Shown here piece by piece: positions 23,072-38,000 of a stretch of 64,000 bases of DNA; position 1 is the stretch's first letter, and every line of letters begins with the position of its first letter. Below the pieces are notes generated by a model. The model saw only the letters and a program-made list of their open reading frames with translations. It searched no databases and had not been told where the DNA came from. The position numbers were made by a program, and so were the translations under genes. The stretch comes from Diphasiastrum complanatum (lineage: Eukaryota > Streptophyta > Lycopodiopsida > Lycopodiales > Lycopodiaceae), in assembly GCA_029204225.1 (NCBI GenBank), contig CM055097.1:68247240-68311239 (forward strand). Reading direction: 5' to 3'.

Positions 23072-26000
23072 GTACTTTTTTTCTCTCGCTAAGCCTACGT
23101 TTATGCATGCACAGACTCTAGTAATTACCTTTCTCTTTGATGAGGATACACATAGGGTATGGTGCTCAAGCTACCTCCGAGAAGAAATATTTGAATGCTA
23201 ACAGGGGGAGCAAGGCTAGATGCAAGTAAGAGCTTGCATGGCTAATATCCTGTCAAAAAATGGCCTTGAACTCCAGAGTAGGATAGAAAAGCAGTTGCTA
23301 TGGTGATTTTTACAAGTCTTTTAGCGTGAACATCTCACCAGCTGATGACATGAGTAGGAAATTAAGCACATGCTACAACTGATGGTATTCATGGTTCCAG
23401 TCTAGGCTGTATCTGATAAGGATATGAGTTTTAGAGTTTGATCAGAAACTCATTTCTTCCTATACTGTTTTATTCTTCACGGAGAAGTCAGTGAAGTCAG
23501 CCTTGACTTGAAAAGCAGTCATCAAGACAATTTCCAAAACCTTTGTTAGACCCATTTTTGGGCAACCACCTTCTTGATGATGGTCTTAGTACTTTGCTTG
23601 CATGATTTGGGTTTGTGGGGTTTAGATGTGAAGGTAATCGAGGCGACAATATGGAGAGCAGTGGCAGAGGTGGCTAGGGGGCAGTCATACGGGAAATGAT
23701 GGAGCAGGAAACAAAATGACTTTTGGTAAAGAAAAATGAACGGCGGGCTAAAAGTGTAATACGAAGCACGAGTGGTGGGAGTGGAGGGTGGGGGTGCATG
23801 GAGCGTAACAGTGCCCAAATCGAAAGCGAGAGATGAGTGATTAGATAAGGTGGTGGGGGAGATGGTGAAATTTGATACCAATGGAAGGAGACCCCATGAG
23901 GTAGTCAACCACACTATGTCCACGACTATGTGGGTGACTTGTGATGCTGCTCATGAGCCTCACCCAGATGTAGTAGAGATCCATTGTATGTTGTGATTAG
24001 TCCATCTCTGTCTGTAGATCTCCTAGTGATACTCAAATCATCACTGTCCAGCGGGTGGAGATGTAGAGGGTCAATCTTAGTGTCGTGAATCTCACCTAGA
24101 AGAATCATGTGTCCTCTCTATGAATAAGAAATAATATTGCATATGGGGAGCGTGCACGGGGAACTAATGAAGAAGTCTCAAGGGGAAAGTAACTTGCCAC
24201 TACGTAGACATCTCTCTCCAAACCATTACTTTGTCCATGAAACGAACTCCAGAAGTATTGAGCATGCTCGTCTCGTCGAATCATCTCCAAGGCTGGACAC
24301 AAAGAGACTTATAAGCATGCAACCCCACCCGATCCCTTGCCCCAACAGATCTAGTCTTTATATGATAAACTAAGTCCCATGTGTATCCTGAGAAAGATGG
24401 TAGGTCCCTCTTATGGCTCTCATGAGCCTCTATCCCCTCCCCCCCATAATGAAATCTCTCAGACTGTTGCTGAGGAGTGTATCTCATTACAATTCCAAAA
24501 TCCTATCCTCAAGTGGTGTGGTTGGGACCCCAAGGTGCTCCTTTGTCCAGGGCCCCAAACTACTTGTCTTTGATTGCTAGGGCTTGATCCCATGTCCAGC
24601 AGCTGTACCCTATCATTGCGATAGTAGACCCATCCTTTTAGGATCTCCTCTATGATTGATAGTTTTCAGCAAACACTTGGAATCATCTTCTTTGTTACCA
24701 CTCAACCATAGCCACTAAATATAGTAGCTCCCCCGAGCAGCCACAAGAATAATGGAGTTCTCCTTCGCCTAGCTTCTCCAAATCCACCTCCTACTAGTGT
24801 CCCATACCACCAGCATGAGAGGGAAGACGAGACAGCTCTCCTCACCAAACTAGTCAAGAGCATAATGAATGCTCTCTCCACGCTCTCCTAGTCTTATTAT
24901 AGAAAGGAGAGGAGAGTCTTCCGCAGCTGCATGTGCTAGAATGAGAGGGACTGCATGCATTTGGGCTCATGCCCTGGATCCTCCAAATGTTAGAATATCA
25001 CCTTAGGCCCCTTAACCTTGACATCCTCAAGGTTATTAATTATTATTCATCTTGGGCCCAACTTGTGGGTACTAGACCTAGTTAAGTCTAATACTTATGT
25101 TAAGTTCCCTAGCCAATACCCCCTAGGTAATTAGCCATAGCACTTTAGGTTCCTAACATTCTTTCCCCCTTAATTTAATTTTTTCCTAAGAAAAAATTAG
25201 GAAATTTCCTTCTCAAAAAGGACTCCGCTTCCTAGGTATCATCTTCATTAGATTTCCCTTTCTATCTAATCAAATATTCCGGAACTTCCTTATTACAAAG
25301 TTTCTAATATTGAACATCAACAATGAACTCCGGTTCTAGTGGAGTAAATTTAGAAAGGGATCTAAGTTGGTCTATATCATCTGAAGAAATAAGAATTTCG
25401 CCACTACCCAAATAAGATTTGAGTAGACTAACATGGAACATAGGATGGACTCCGATGTTAGAAGGTAAATCCAACTTATATGCAACCCTTATCAATCTCT
25501 TGGATTATTTTAAAGGGTCCACAATACCTGGAAGCTAACTTCCCATGGTTTTTCTTCTTCAATCCTCGAGATTCCTTCAAAATAAGGTAAACAAAATATC
25601 CTATTTCAAACTCTTTGACCGATCGACCATGATTGGCATAAAATTGTGCCCTATCTTGAGCACTTCTAATGCTATCCTTGGCAATTTGCAACATCTCTTG
25701 CATATCAGCCCAGAAATCAGAGGCAGCCTGGACTCTAATCCCTTTGATTACTACTGAAATAGGTGATTTTGGTTGAGAACCATACATCAACAAAGCTTGT
25801 GGCTGAATGTTTTGCACTATTATAGGCAAACTCCACCAAAGGCAAATACTTCTCCGATTCAGACTGTCGATAGGATACATATGCAAGTAGCATACCTTCC
25901 ATAGCCTGGTTAGTTCTCTCAGTTTGACCATCAGATTCTGGATGGTTTGAGGAACTCATACTTAAAGTAGTCTCTAATTGTTGAAACACTACTTGCCAGA

Positions 26001-29000
26001 AGTGCCCCGTAAACTTAGGGTAGCAAAATCAAATAGCATTCGAGCGAACAATGAAGTTATGAACTATATAGTGAAAATTGAATAGTTGGTATCAAACTAT
26101 ACACATGTCACAAATAATGCATATGATATCAAAATGAGCTAAACGATTAATGGCAAATGTTGAATCGAGAGTCATTACTCATGAGTCAACTGTAGTCTAC
26201 TGTTTGTCATAATAATGTACTGGTAGAATCTAGGTGAACTGTGAAATATCGAGTCTTGACCTGGATTCTAGACTATGAACTATAATATATATCTAGGTCC
26301 TCCTCCTGGTCCTCCTATTGGGGGGTGGCATCGTAGCCTCCTGCACATGCTCCTCCTCCTCCTCCTCATCATCATCATCCCCAGCCTTTGAGGCCTCATA
26401 AGAAGAAGACCCCTGGCTCTGATCCTTGCTCTCCTCGGTCTCCTTGGTAGCGCTATTGAAGCTGCCCTTTGAATTGAGCAGTGGCAGCTTGAGTCTGTTG
26501 TGATGCACCTTGAGTCATAGGTCCTGCACAGAGAAATTTGTAGCCTTTAGAAAGTACCCATTACCCAAAATTGAACTTTGAAGACTCAAGACCCATGAGG
26601 CGTCCTAGATAGTAGAATCTAGATATTACATACTACAATCTTGAAAGTTGATTGAATACTAGACTCAAGTAATCAAATTTCAATTACCAAGCAAGGCTCA
26701 AGCCATCGTGATGCAAGAGGGCATATATATCCTCCTCCTCTGACATAGGTGGTAAGTCAGGAACTTTGGCGATGCCTTTCTTGTCAGGGCTTACCTAAAG
26801 TTTAAAAAATTCACATTTTCAAGACGAGTCATTCACTCATGTTGGTTCATGAATCATCAAAGTGAAAACTAGTCAACTTTGAACTTTCAAGACTTCAAGT
26901 ACCAAGATTCAAGTGATAAGTTTCAACACTAAGCACTCAAGTTCAAGTTCAAGCTCAAGAGATCAGTAATTACCTACATGGATTCTTTGGCCTCCCTCAT
27001 ATTATCTAGAGGGCGTAGATTTGAATGCACAAACACTAGCCTTTCTAATTACTATGTGGAGAGCGTGTTTCTCTTCTTGGTGTGTATGAGGGACTAGATG
27101 CTCCAGTTCCTCTCACAAGCTGTTGTGGTGTAGTCCTGTGAGAGGACTCTTAATGTATTGTGCAGTAGCCTAGGGGTGCAACCTCAGTACTTGTCCCACC
27201 AAGACATTGGCCTTAAGTGGGCGATTCTATCCTGTGTCACACCCCTTTGATATGTGAGGCGGTCTCTCCAAAAAATCATGAGCTCATTGTTGTAGGCCTG
27301 CTACTCTGCAACATCTGGTAGTAGGACCCTTTGGAGGTATTCAAACCACCCATCCTAAAGCTCATGGTCATGGAACTGCTCTAGACCAGATTTCTTTCAT
27401 AAAGGATGCAGCATAAAAAGAAGTCGAAATACATTTAATCAACTACAGTCTACAAGTGATAATCACATTTATCATGCACATTGCAAAATTCAGAATTCAA
27501 AAGCAAAAGTTTAAAGAATCAGATAACAAGTGTATGATGCTCACCTGCAGTGACCGTCGGAGGAATGATCCCCTCTCTTTGAATCACTCCTGGTCTCACA
27601 ATCATGCTCGATAGCCCTGGAGGTGCTTGTGGGCATGCTCCAATCTCATAGCCACACAAACAAAGGAGGTGCACTCGAATACACACTGGACCTCCTGTGT
27701 AGCTCAACAATTGCACGTCCATCGTTTTGTGCCCGGAGCTACCGTATCCTGAAGCAACTATGACATGATCCCATATAGGATCTCTGTTTCTCACCATGAC
27801 CTTCAACGCTAACTCGCAAGTTCCAATTCTTAACTCTCAAGTTTCTTTTGTTCACAATGTTGCACGTTCCGTTCTGGAACACGCTCCGGAATGTGATCCG
27901 GATTGTGATCCGAGAAATCCAATTAGGGTGTCCCGGAATGCAATTTTTTTTGTTTTTTTGGTTGCCAATATTGGTATTAGATTAAAGGCGTTTTCAAGAG
28001 CAATTCACTTACCTAGTTTGCTTGGGGTCCAAGAGGAGTGCGGTCCACTTTTTGGGCCATTAAGTGATTCTTTATCAAAAATCTCCATTTTTGTATGTGT
28101 GAAATGAAATCACATGAAACCGTATTGAATGACAGCAAACAAACAACAATTACGAAGCATAAGCACCCATCTCAGAGCTTGTGACAAAAACGTGAGTCAA
28201 CTCAACGAGCTCAACAAAATACGAGTACATTATATAGTGCCAACAATATCTCTATTTATAATTAACCAGATCAATACACTCTACAGATCTTGATTTAGAT
28301 CACTAAAAGCCCACTTTCGAAGATTTCCGCCTTTTCAACTTTTTACAAGTTTTGAACTTCCATCTTTTTCATACTTTTCTATGTCATTTTCTGAAACTTT
28401 TGGGATCATTCATCTTTATATTGTAGTTGCACTTAACAGCCATTAATATGACGTCTAGAAGTGAGGGAGATCAAGTTCCATCTTTTTAGGGTGGTAAGTC
28501 TATTTTTTGTACTTTAGTGTTCTCTCACCAATAAAGCTTTGTACTTGTGTGTTTGCCAATCAGGGTCCCTTGCTATGCTTTTTCTATAAGTGTTATTTGC
28601 TTTGTGCCAATTCCTTGTGACTATAGTGATCTTGTGTAGGCAAACCTAGTTAGCATGCCAATGCCCAACAAACAGGTAAAGAACCTGGAATTTCTAGAGC
28701 ACTGTAATGATTAAGATGACCAGCACATTTTCCAACCATTATTCTTTCTCTTTTATTGCTCGTTTGCTGTTCTAGGATTCGGATTGTTTGAGGCTGATCG
28801 TGGTGCATTTTAACCAAGAAATACATTGGCTGCAGTATCTGTCCAAAGTCATATCCTTTCTGACATATTTGGAGCTTCTATAATTGTCTTCTATGTACAC
28901 TTTTGTTGCTGTCTCTATGTAGACTTTGTTTGATCTATTTGAAGCTCTTTTGGGCCATCTTTGTTCAGAATATGCTACCTATAAACAGAACTATGGTCCA

Positions 29001-32000
29001 TTACCACATATTTGGAAGTAGTTTTGAGTATCTTCGATCAAGTTAATACTACATTTTGGTTGGTGTAATTACATATTAATGCAACCCACATTCCAGAACG
29101 CAATCCGAAAATCAGAGTTAGGGTTTCCTGGATCAATTCTATTTTTTCAAAACTTTCTGTTAAATTTTTTTTAGGGGAACTGTCAAAGAATCAGCTAACT
29201 AACTAAACTATGAAAAAAGGAATATACAGATACCCATTTGTTTATTTATCTATAGCATTCCAAACCTTTTCCCTAGAAAGTGCTACGTGACGGAGTCGTA
29301 AAAGATCAGTGATGACTATATAAAATCTAGTTACATTGGTGAGGAATTTGTATAAGCATGTAGATGGCTAGAGATGACAAAGAAAAAGGTACCAATAACT
29401 CGTAGAGGCCAATTATGATCATAGGTAGGTTATATCAGGCTGCCATGATTATCTCCAGGCTGTAAGAATTAACATCAAGCTGGAAAAGTATGTGCTTCTT
29501 GCTATACTAATTCCCCCCACAAGAAGATAATCACCTCGGCCTTGGGAAGTGCTTTAATACCAAGCTATGACCATATTATGACATGAAGGATCACATATGA
29601 GTCATATAGTAGTCTCCAACAGTCAACTAATGAAAGACAATCAGCATCTAAACCAAATTGTATTGCATATTATCTATCTATATAATGTTATGTAACTTTT
29701 GTTTAAATAACTTATATTACATCTACTTATTGCATATTATATAAGTTTGGTTCATCTATTTTAGTAAACGTCTTATGCTAACTAAAGTATCAAATTAACT
29801 TCCAACCGTTAGTGTTTTTCCCTAGAAAAGAGAATTTTTTTTGTGTGAATTCGGGTCTTGGATCACTGATGCTCCAGAATGTGCATTCTAGATTATGTTT
29901 GCAGCAGATCATGGATTTCTGTGTTCTGGATGTAGCAGCGGATTGTGATCTGCTACAAGTATGTTACCTACCTAATGTTCTAGCACTTTTGTAGTGGCTC
30001 ATCATCTTCCAGGCATAACACTATCTTGGGATGGATGACTATCTTGGGAAACTTTCACACCAGTTTTTGCTGACAATGATTGACATTCATGGTCCTTATG
30101 GGTGGTTGGGGATTTATGTATATATGCTTAGACATTTATTATTACTTCTATATGCTTGGTCGATATGGCTAGCTTAGGATATCATTGCTCGAATTTTTGT
30201 TGTAGATGCCATTCATGGATCCTTCCTACACTTGAGTATCTTGGTGCTGGTATGAGCATTCTTCTTTGTCACTCTTGTTTTCTCAAAATGACAAATGGAA
30301 TTGGGTGATACTCTTACATTCCTTGGTGTTGCTGGCCCATTAGGTTGGCTTGGCATTTGATGTACATGACTGATGGAGCTAGCATGTTCATTGAATATAT
30401 ATATCTATAATTCTATATATATATTTCTCTATTGGTTAATGGTATAGTTGTAGCCCGCGATCCAGATCGTGTTCCGAATATTAGGGTTAGGGTTTACTGG
30501 AATGCAATTTTTTCTTTTAAAACTTTTCCTTAAAATTTGTTGAGAGGAAATGTATAAAAGGGTAGAAGTATGCTGCTTTATCAGCAATAAACAATTGCGT
30601 ATTGAGGAAAGCCCTTTGGAACCATGAGCTATTATTGCAAAGTAATTATCACTCTTAAGGGTAGTTGGGTCCCAAACTCATGGATGATGAGTGAGCATAA
30701 GGATGAACTTGTGCAAGATAGATAAACTGTTAATAATCTGGAAATCATGACAAATAAATTAGCTAATTCTTTCAGTAGAACTTGGATTTGATAGGTGGTT
30801 GAAGTTCAGCGGCTTCAGCCACACACAGGCTGTAAATAATTCTTGTATTGGCTTCCAAAATTGTTAAATCAAAAAAGTTGTTAAATTCAAATGGTAATTT
30901 ATTTATAGGCAAATTCCAGTAGTCAGCTAATTAAGGAGATTGACAAGGCTAACTAACTATCTATAGTATACATTTTATGCTAATTGAACTATCACGAAAA
31001 TTCAACCCTTAGCCGTTTTTTCTCATATTGTGATTGGGTTTGTGTATCGCTGACGATCCAGACCGTGCATTTCGGATCTTTTTTGCAGTAGTGGATCATG
31101 ATCCGTTGTGACTATGATATATGGCAACAAAGTTCTTCTCACACATACTTGTAGAGTCCAAGTTGATTGAACATAAGAATGACGTACATTGATGTCTTTT
31201 ATAGTTGGGGAATGGCATTGGCCCCTTCTTTCTATTGGCTAAACTTTACCTCCCTAAATGTTCAAATTCAAAAATAAGGTGGGAAACATCTTTTATGCTT
31301 AACTTGACTTTTAGGCCTCTAGCTATTTTAATTACGCTATGTCCGAAAGTCCCTTCATTTTCTAAGTATGGAAATAATACCATTATGTGCTCATTGGGTT
31401 GGACTTACACACGTAAGTTACTAGATCCCTTACACTTATGAATCTAACTATGTCATAGTATATACATAGGTCCTACCAAGTGCCCACCAACAAACTTGTA
31501 TATGATAATTTGGAGTCCATGTGCCGTGTGGCAGTCCTTGGGGCCACCACATTGAATTCAAGATCTAGAAGGGACAAATGGGGCCTTTCTTGGGCCGCAC
31601 TTGTCCTTTTTGCACGAAAAGGAGTGGAGGAGCTTGGAGGGGGGGGGGGGGGGTAAAGGAACGTACATTCACTCTCCCTCACCCCACTTTTCCAAGTCTC
31701 AAGTTAAAGCTCCTTTGACTCAAGGTTGTGCATTTTCTTGTTTCTTGAGCTACACTGCACAGTTTTTAGCGGTTTTTACACCGTTGCTCTCCCTTTTCTC
31801 TCTAGTTTTTGCTACCCCTCACATTTTCCGTGGACTTCCTATGGAAATAAAGGTTTACTTTGGCATTATAGACTTGGTCGTGTGGACTGTCCACAACATG
31901 TACTTGTGATCTCCTAAGGTGTGTAGATGCACCAAGATCAAGACTAAATTGAGATTCAGTCAAAACATGAACGGGCAGAGGCGGAGATGAAGGCCTTGTC

Positions 32001-35000
32001 GCAATCTTGAGCCCTCTTGAACCGGATGTTTATGCCAGAATTTTTTATTGGGGAGAAGAAGGACATGCACCAGGATGTTGTCTTGGCGTTGCTAGATTGA
32101 TCACTTTTCCATTCACGATTTGCCAGACCGCTCTAGGATCGCTACGACCATCATGTCTCTATGCAATAAAGCGTATTCGTGGTGGCAGGATCTTAAAGAG
32201 CGGGCTACGGTTCCAACCACTTGGGAGGATTTTCAGGTAGCTTTTAAGGCCGTGTTTATGTCGGTCTTGGATGATTATGAATATTATCATCAGTTTGCAA
32301 CATTGCAAATGGGTACGAAGCCTTTGGATGTCTATTTGCAAGATTTCCAAGAAGTGGCTTCGCGGTTTGTAAACCGGATTGACGGAGTTTTGTTAAAGCT
32401 ACACTTCATTTTGGGCTTGCCCAAGGAATACCAGCTTGAAGTCCATCGTAACCAGCCACAGACCTTTGTGGGTGCGGTGCACTTCGCCAGGATTTTTGAT
32501 TGCATGCCATAACCCTCAAAGAGCAACAAAGCCAAAAGCTTGAACAAATGCGAAATTGTTGCAGAAGCTCAAGCTGGTAATTACACCAAGTGACCACAAG
32601 TATGTGGTTAAGATGGCGGCGGGTGGAGAGCAGTAGGTTTGGGACTAATTTATCCCTCACTTACCGTTGAAGATTTAGGATTATGTAGATAGTTTGTCAT
32701 TTCATATCATGAATCTTGATAAGGTAGATTAAATCCCAGGGAAAGAGTGGTTTTACGCTAGGAATGAGTCGTTAAAAAAAGGTTATGTAATTCATAGTTT
32801 ATCCTTTTTGCATAATGTCTCAATGGTCCATCTTAAAGGTGATGTGCTTGAACTAGCTTTTGTAACTGCTCATGAAGCGAATCAATGCTTGTTGGATTCT
32901 GAGTATCATTCGTATTTATGTTATCTAGAAGATGAATGTTACATGGATGCTCTTGTTATTTAAAAGTTCAATATTGATGTATCATCTTTTCCTAAAGCTT
33001 TGTCTTTTTCAGATGTTAATTTAGAATCTACACTTGAGGGTAAAATCTTTAAAAGACTTAGGGAGGAGTATAGTGATATATTCCTTGAGCAGTTGCCTGA
33101 GGGTCTACCCCCCTCTAGGGCTGTAGATCATCATATAGGTCTACTTCTCGACAACTCGCCTGTATCGTTATTTCCTTACAGGATGAGCCCGAAGGAAGAA
33201 GATGAAGTTGCTAGGCATCTAGAGTTGTTACGTAGGGGTTTCATTCGACTCAGTAAATCCCCTTGGGGAGCTCTTGTGTTATTAAAGGGCAAGAAAGACG
33301 ACGGTATACGTCTTTGTGTCAATTATAAAAAACTTAATAGAATGACTATGAAGAACCGTTATATCACCAAATTGGACCTTAGATTGGGGTACCATCAAAT
33401 TAAAATCCATCAGGGGGATGTTTCCAAAACTTGTTTTTGTTCTAGGTATGGCCATTACGAATTTTTAGTTTTACCTTTTGGTCTAACTAATGCCCCAACA
33501 ACCTTTCAGCAGATGATGAACGATATTCTTCGTCTTTATGTGGGAAAGTTCATGGTGGTATTTTTGGACGAGATTTTGATTTACAGCAAGACTCTTGAGG
33601 AGCATGAAGCACATTTGCGTACAGCCTTAGACATTCTAAAGCAGACAAAGCTCTATGCTAAGGAGTTTAAGTGTGAGTTTTTTCAAACAAAACTCAAGCA
33701 TTGAGGATATATCATTTCCGATCAAGGTCTTGAGATCGATTATGATAAGGTCCAGAAAGTTCTTGATTGGCCTATCTTGAAAACCATAAGGGAAGGTAAA
33801 TCTCTTTTAGGCTTCACAGGTTTTTTCCATAAGTTTATATTAAAGACTATGCCTTAATTGCATTACCTTTAACGAATCTTTTTAAGGGAGTGAAGAAAGC
33901 CAAAAGTAAAACTAAAAAGGGTAATAAGAAGAAAGCCGGAAGGCGTTTGAAAATTAGTGCACCTATTGTATGGACCGATGAATTAAATCAAAGCTTTGAA
34001 GCTTTGAAGATGTTAGTGTCTACCGCCCCTACCTTACACATAGTGAACCCTAGCAAACCTTTCTTGGTGGAAACGGATGCTACTGAATATGCGGTGGTTG
34101 CAGTCCTTTACTAGGATGGTAGACCAGTGGTTTTCGAAAGCAAGAAGTTGGACCCAACTCAAAGTAGATACTCTACTTATGAGAAGGAACTTTTTGATGT
34201 CATCCACGCGTTAAAGATCCAGAGAAATTATTTGTATGGATCTAAATTTGACGGATCATGAATCTCTTGAGTTTATCTATGATGCCTTGGACCTTAGGGT
34301 TCGTAAGGCCCTTTGGTCGTAACTCATGCATGAGTTCGATTTCGACATTAAGTACCATCGAGGTACGTCGAATTGTGTCGCTGATGCTTTGAGCCGGATT
34401 GGAGAGGTTAATCAGTTATGCTTTGCTGAGTTCCAATCTGAGTTGTAGCTTTCTCTGCGAGACCTTTGTCGGACTGATGAGTTTTTCGGTCGCATTTGGC
34501 AAGAAGTCTCGACAGGAAGATCCATTTTGAGAGATAATCTTGGAAAGTAGGATTCCAAGAAGTCTTGTCACCTATCTCCGTTGGACTCAAAGGTCTCAAG
34601 GTACAAGCTGTAGCCGATTTTTTGCATGATATGTAGGAAATGTTGCAGGTGGCTAAGGAAAGCATTAGATCGGCTCAGGATCGAGCCCGATTCTATGCTA
34701 ACCGAAGCTGCTCTCCTTGAGAATTTGAGGACGACGATTGGTGTACCTTAGAATCCCAAAAGATACTAATGTCCTTAGAACGGGGAAATTCCCCAAGCTC
34801 TCTCCATGATATAGCGGCCCTTTTAAGATTGTAAACAAGATTAATCGGTCCGCTTATCGACTAGAACTTCCCTCGAGAACTACGGTTCATCTTGTATTCC
34901 ACGTGAGTCATTTAAAGGAACGACTTGGTGGAAAGGACAACCTTATTCCAAGAGATCCTCTAGTGCCGTAGGAGGATTTGACTTCCTTTGTACCCTCGGA

Positions 35001-38000
35001 TCATGAATACTTGACGTCATCGGCTGAGAAATCGTTTGATTTCTGAACATCTGATTCGTTGGAGCGATAAGTCAGATGATGAGGACACTTTATGGGGGAG
35101 GGAATGACAAATTCCAAGGCCTAGCTATGGAGTATCATAACAGCATAGTAAGCACACTATGAAAGCTTCAGAAAACCAGCTATGGAGTAGAACACAAAAG
35201 CAAGAGAGAGAGGACTTCAAAGCTCACACAACATGAATGAATATTCAAAGTGTAGTAGGGCGTGGAAACCCCTCCACAGTTTGGGCTACATATAGCATGT
35301 TATGTATAGAGGTGGTGTCTTGCTAATTCTAGCTCTAGAACCCACATGGGTCCTTAACCTACTTGATTTACTTGCCTAATTAGCACAAGTGGGGTGTACT
35401 ATGTACATAAATGTTTTACCCCCATGTCTTATGCACAACTTACAAGTTACAAGTATACAAGCCTTAAGGGGCAAAATAGGCATTTATTTCAACACCCCCC
35501 CTCAATGGCTATGTTGTTCATACCAACACCTAGCATGCTACGAAACTTTTCAAATTTTTCTCTACTAAGTGCCTTAGTAAAGATATTTGCTGCTTGTTCG
35601 TTGGTATCACAGTACTCGAGCTGAATTTCTCCGCTTTGTATCTTCTCTCGTAAGAAGTGTTGATCCACCTCAATATGCTTCGTACGAGCATGGTACACAG
35701 GATTTTTGGCAAGCTGGATGCAACTCTGGCTGTCACACTGAAGAATAGTAGGACCATCCTGTGGAATCTAGTCTCCTGAGCCATATTGCCTCGCAGGTAG
35801 CTTTTGCCGCTGCCCTGTACTCAACCTTTGTTGATGATAAGGTAACTGTGGTCTGTTTCTTGCTACACCAAGAAATGGCCCCTGAACCAAGGTTGAAAGT
35901 GTAACCTGTGGTCGACTTTCGATCATCCCTATCACCTGCCCAATCCGAATCGGTAAAGCCTCCAAGCTGAAGCTTTCCGTCATCTGTGTACTCAATCTCA
36001 TAGCAGGTTGTCCCTTTGACATACCTCAAAACCCTCTTGGCTGCTTTCCAATGTGCTTCAGTTGGAGAACTCATGAACTGGCTTGCTACACCAACCATCT
36101 CTGAATGGCTTACTGCTAGTATCAATGGCTGTGGAAACGGGTTTGCAATCCTGCATGTTGAACCTGTTCAAGACTTCACATGCATAGTTAGCTTGGGAAA
36201 TAAACACACAATTTTCCTTTTTCCAAACCTCCAAGCCAAGACAATAGTGGATTAAGCCCAAATCCTTCATCTCGAACTCATTTGATAAATGAGCCTTCAC
36301 CTTTTCAATAAGCTGTCCATTGTTACCCGTGATGACCAAGTCATCCACATAGAGAACTATCAAAACAATGTTCCCATCTTCCTCCTTCACGAATAGGTTG
36401 CAATCCGACTGCTCTTTATGAATTGCTCCTTGGCAAAATAGTTGTCAATACGACTATACCAGGCCTTGGGTGCCTGCTTCAAACCATATAAGGCCTTCTT
36501 AAGCCTGCATACCATACTTTCCTTGCCCTTAGCCTCAAAACTTTGTGGCTATTCCATGTAGACTTCTTCAGCCAACTGTCCATTAAGAAAAACACTCTTC
36601 ACGTCCATTTGATGGTCCTCCCAATCAAAAAATGCAGCCAATGCTAAAACCAACCTGATAGACGTCATCTTAGCTACCGGTGCAAATGTCTCATCATAGT
36701 CCAAGCCCTCCTTCTGTGCATAGCCTTTAGCAACCAGCCTTGCCTTATGCTTTTCGATGCTCCCATCCGATTTGTATTTGGTCCTGTAGACCCACTTACA
36801 GCCAATAGGACGCTTCCCTTTTGGTAACTTCACCAAATCCCATGTATCATTCTTGAGAATGGAGTCGTACTCCTCTTGCATAGCATGTTGCCATACCTTC
36901 TCATCTGCTGCCTCAACGAATGTATGTGGATCTTGTGAATCCAAAATAGTAGTCATAAGTGCATAGTTTGTCTCCTGGTGTTCATGCTGCTGGGCTTGCC
37001 TTTGAGACCTCGTAGCCCCTGGATTGCTGCTCTCTCCCTCATCCAATATCAAACCATCCTGCACAGTTTGCCAATACCACTTGGGAAACTTCTTCCTTGC
37101 AGTTCGTGATAAAGACGGTGAATAGGACTCAACAGATTTGCCCCTTTCCTTCCGCTTCCTAGCCTCCTCGGATTCTTCCTCTTGATCACTCATATGATCA
37201 TCTTGAGGCTCCCCAATATATGGATGTGGGTCATCAAGTATTGGCACAAATTCACTTGTACCATCCTCCATCTCAAGTTCCTCTATAGGAGGTGTTTGAT
37301 CTTCTTCAAAGATCACATCTCGACGTATGATCCTCTTCTTGCTAGTAAGATCGTAAAGTCTGTAAGCTTTGCTTTCTTCACTGTATCCCAAGAAAATACA
37401 CTTTGCTGATTTTGCATCGAGCTTCTTCTTGTTATCCTTGGGAATATGGACATAGGCTGTACAACCAAACACTCGCAAAGCGCCCACCTTGGGCTTAATG
37501 CCGCTAAATGCCTCTTTTGGAGTCTTGCCTTCCACAACTTTTGTTGGACTTCTATTCAACAGAAACACTGTTGTGTGCATTGCCTCCCCCCAAAAAGAGT
37601 TGGGCAACCCCTTTGCCTTGAGGATGCACCTTGCACACTCCACAATAGTTCGGTTCTTTCTCTCTGCTACGCCGTTTTGCTGAGGGGTATGAGGAGCTGT
37701 AAGCTGCCTTTTGATCCCATTGGCCTTGCAGAATTCCACAAATTCTGTCTTAATGAACTCTTCACCACCGTTTGACCTGAGCATCTTTATCTTCTTTCCT
37801 GAATGTTCTTCTACCAAAGCTTTGAAATGCAGGAAGTACTTGAATGCTTCAGATTTTAACTTCAAGAAATAAATCCAAATCTTGCGTGAGAAGTCATCAA
37901 TAAAGGTCATAAAGTAATATGCCCCCCTTGCAGATTTTGTTTGGGTTGGCCCCCACAAATCTGAATGTATCAAGTCAAGTATGCCTGCTGCCCTGGTGGT

